From Arthrospira sp. PCC 9108 (lineage in GTDB: Bacteria > Cyanobacteriota > Cyanobacteriia > Cyanobacteriales > Microcoleaceae): a DNA stretch of 64,000 nucleotides. The stretch spans positions 4,340,501 through 4,404,500 of the forward strand of contig CP066886.1 of assembly GCA_016745315.1 (NCBI GenBank). The letters are read 5' to 3'. Position numbers and translations under genes: made by a program. The notes beneath the pieces were generated by a model. It ran no database searches. It had not been told where the DNA came from and saw only the letters and a list, made by a program, of their open reading frames with translations. Below are positions 61,976 through 64,000 of the stretch, piece after piece (position 1 is the stretch's first letter; each line of letters starts with the position of its first letter).

Positions 61976-64000
61976 TTAATGAGTAACAGATTTTTGCTGT
62001 TCAGGTATGCTGAGGGTAATCACAAATTCTGTACCGCTACCTACCTGCGAATTGCACTCTAATTTTCCGCCGTGATTTTCAACTACAATTTGATGAGAAA
62101 TAGACAATCCCAAACCCGTCCCTTGACCCACAGGCTTAGTCGTAAAAAATGGATTAAAAATCTGTCTTTGGATAGATTCAGAAATTCCCGGACCATTATC
62201 AGCAATTTTAATAACAATAGAGTCTAGTTGGTCGGGAAAATTAGCTTTTTCCACTGTAGTTTTGATGGTAATTATACCAGGATCTGGTTGAGTTGCTAAA
62301 GCATCGATCGCATTAGCCAATATATTCATAAATACCTGATTCAATTGACTAGGATAGCATTCCAACTTAGGCAATTCTCCATAATCTTTAAGAATTTGAA
62401 TTTCCGAACCTGGGTGCATTTTGATGCGACCTTGTAAAATCAGTAAAGTGCTTTCGATACCCTCATGTAAATCTACAGCCTTGCGGGTAGCTTCATCGAG
62501 GCGAGAAAAGTTTCTTAAAGAGACAACAATATCTTGAATCCGAGTAGTTCCCAACTTCATTGAATCCAAAGCATGAGGTAAATCATCAAGCATAAACTGC
62601 AAATCAATTTCTTGGGCAAAATTAATAATTTCCTCAACAGGTTGAGGGTAGTTTTTATGATATAATTTCACCAGTTCAATTAAATCTTGAGTGCAGGTTT
62701 CTAGGTGCATCAAATTCCCATGTATAAACCCTAAAGGATTATTGATTTCATGGGCTACCCCTGCCACCATTTGTCCTAAGCCGGACATTTTCTCAGCCTG
62801 AATTAATTGTGTTTGGGTGCGTTTTAATTCTTGTATAGTTTGGGATAACTCGATCGCTTTATGGCGTTGTTGTATCTGTTCAAGTCTGAGGCTAACTTCC
62901 ATAGCTTTGCGATCGCTAATATCCCTAACAATCGCCAAGACCTGATCATCACCACTAGGGACATAACGCGCTTCATAATGGTGATAGCTACCCGAAACCG
63001 ATAGCACATATTCCCCCTGCTGAATTTGTCTAGTATTGAGGGTTTGAGTTAAATAATGGCGCGTCCATTCAGCCAAATCTTGAGAAAAAACGGCATCAAT
63101 TGTCTGTCCCACAATATTTGGTGGTAAACCGGGATTGGGGGAATTTTTAGCCGGGAAGTAGTCAAGAATTACTCCCTGAGAATTTATCCTAAATATCAAA
63201 TCAGGAATAGCCTCAATCAGGCTGCGATTTCTCACCTCACTTTCTCTCCAAGCCGAGGCAATTTTTTGGCGTTCAGTGATATCACTTTCCACAGCAATAA
63301 ACTTAGTCAAATTTCCCCATTTATCAAAAACAGGAGTAATACTTATAGACAGCCAATAGGCTTCTCCATTGCGTCTATAGTTCAGGATTTCCCCTTGATA
63401 AGGTTGATGTTGTTTGAGTGCGTTAGCAATCTCCAAGATAGTATCTGGGTTAGTGTCAGCACCCGGCAAAAACGAACCAGGCTTGCGACCTTGTACCTCA
63501 TCAAAGAAATATCCAGTAATAGTTACAAATCCGGTATTAACCCACTCAATATAACCATCACAATCACAAATAATTACAGCATTATCAGTCTGAGTAGCAA
63601 CCCAGGATAACTGTAGCAGTTGTTGTTCTATCTGCGGTTGAGTGTCATCTTTATTGGTAATTACCCAATAGCGATAAGGACATAATCCCGATGATGCTTC
63701 CACAGGAACAATAGTTGTTTTTACCCAAATGTGTTGTCCGTTAGCAATATGATGTTGAATTTCTCCTTCCCAAATATTACCTTGATTAACCACTGACCAT
63801 AATTCTTCCCAAAAAGTAGGGGAATAATAAGGGGATTCAAACAAAGGGTGAGGGTGATTAATCACCTGTTCCCAAGACTTACCCCACATCTCAATAAAAG
63901 GTAGGTTAGCATCTAAAACCGTCCCATGTTTATCAATCATACTAACCGGGTTAGTGCGATCGATAATATTTTGCAGTTCCGCATATTCTTGCTGAGTTTG
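61976..64000 (-). CDS. PAS-domain sensor histidine kinase, 5' truncated by window edge
   Basis: The frame runs without a stop to the right edge, so the protein continues beyond the window; the visible part is about 674 residues. Three PAS domains are seen, followed by a HisKA helix with the phosphoacceptor His in GVAHEINNPLGFIHGNL, then the ATPase domain: N-box FMNILANAIDAL, G1 IADNGPGI, F-box FNPFFTTKP and G2 GTGLGLSIS. A long coiled coil precedes HisKA. No receiver domain follows and no response regulator is adjacent in the window, so it is an orphan kinase. The ligand is unknown. Confidence 0.93.
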   Translation of the reverse strand, partial: QTQQEYAELQNIIDRTNPVSMIDKHGTVLDANLPFIEMWGKSWEQVINHPHPLFESPYYSPTFWEELWSVVNQGNIWEGEIQHHIANGQHIWVKTTIVPVEASSGLCPYRYWVITNKDDTQPQIEQQLLQLSWVATQTDNAVIICDCDGYIEWVNTGFVTITGYFFDEVQGRKPGSFLPGADTNPDTILEIANALKQHQPYQGEILNYRRNGEAYWLSISITPVFDKWGNLTKFIAVESDITERQKIASAWRESEVRNRSLIEAIPDLIFRINSQGVILDYFPAKNSPNPGLPPNIVGQTIDAVFSQDLAEWTRHYLTQTLNTRQIQQGEYVLSVSGSYHHYEARYVPSGDDQVLAIVRDISDRKAMEVSLRLEQIQQRHKAIELSQTIQELKRTQTQLIQAEKMSGLGQMVAGVAHEINNPLGFIHGNLMHLETCTQDLIELVKLYHKNYPQPVEEIINFAQEIDLQFMLDDLPHALDSMKLGTTRIQDIVVSLRNFSRLDEATRKAVDLHEGIESTLLILQGRIKMHPGSEIQILKDYGELPKLECYPSQLNQVFMNILANAIDALATQPDPGIITIKTTVEKANFPDQLDSIVIKIADNGPGISESIQRQIFNPFFTTKPVGQGTGLGLSISHQIVVENHGGKLECNSQVGSGTEFVITLSIPEQQKSVTH

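Noticed and set aside
1..64000. tRNA or rRNA genes
   Set aside because: No cloverleaf with a GTTCRA T-loop or rRNA-like stretch was noticed by eye. A tRNA search tool would be decisive.

Overview
The window looks like chromosomal DNA from a filamentous cyanobacterium, plausibly Arthrospira/Limnospira-like. Pointers are the very frequent HIP1 octamer (GCGATCGC) and its partial forms in genes of every class, an AbrB-type regulator of the cyanobacterial clade, an Rrf2-type regulator gene, the asd-dapA-rnj and tig-clpP-clpX gene orders, phylloquinone genes (menC, menH), an ssl1498-like miniature light-harvesting-like protein, and a group II intron with an RT-HNH maturase. The genus is an inference. 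No rRNA, tRNA or CRISPR array was seen. Both ends cut genes: an ABC exporter at the left edge and a PAS histidine kinase at the right edge.

Left third (1-26 kb): ABC exporter, DUF3611 membrane protein, a double-domain SagB-type oxidoreductase, an unusual DEDDh exonuclease-ATPase fusion, speD, an orphan Dam-like methylase and a tiny ssl1498-like gene. A complete group II intron follows, sitting in front of a polyamine uptake operon in the order potA-potD-potB-potC. Next come ribF, a small HTH protein, a MoxR ATPase, cyAbrB with an 11-bp-arm inverted repeat upstream, a frameshifted Rrf2 regulator, cobD, pyrR and fni. A minus-strand pair follows: a Cas6-like protein with a C-terminal HTH-like tail and a family-5 solute-binding lipoprotein.

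Middle (25-46 kb): egtD, rpmB, topA (with a lysine-rich tandem repeat tail), a degenerate M16 peptidase, fetA/fetB, and a SBP-PAS-GGDEF-EAL receptor translationally coupled to a FUSC transporter. The last 260 bp around the FUSC stop codon are duplicated about 2.1 kb downstream. The space between is filled by 26 tandem copies of a 74-75 bp unit derived from the FUSC coding sequence. A lipoprotein with internal repeats, miaA, gyrB and an LCIB-like (theta/beta carbonic anhydrase family) protein with a degraded active site follow.

Right third (46-64 kb): the proteostasis operon tig-clpP-clpX, the lysine/RNase operon asd-dapA-rnj, a remarkable fusion of a degenerate sigma-54-activator-like AAA domain with a NosR/NapH-type polyferredoxin membrane domain, a DUF262 protein, and a tight minus-strand cluster menH-parA-parB-like-menC that mixes quinone synthesis with a ParA/ParB pair. 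The most unusual material is the FUSC-derived minisatellite, the intron seated in the centre of a palindrome, the Cas6-HTH protein, the exonuclease-ATPase and the AAA-ferredoxin fusion.
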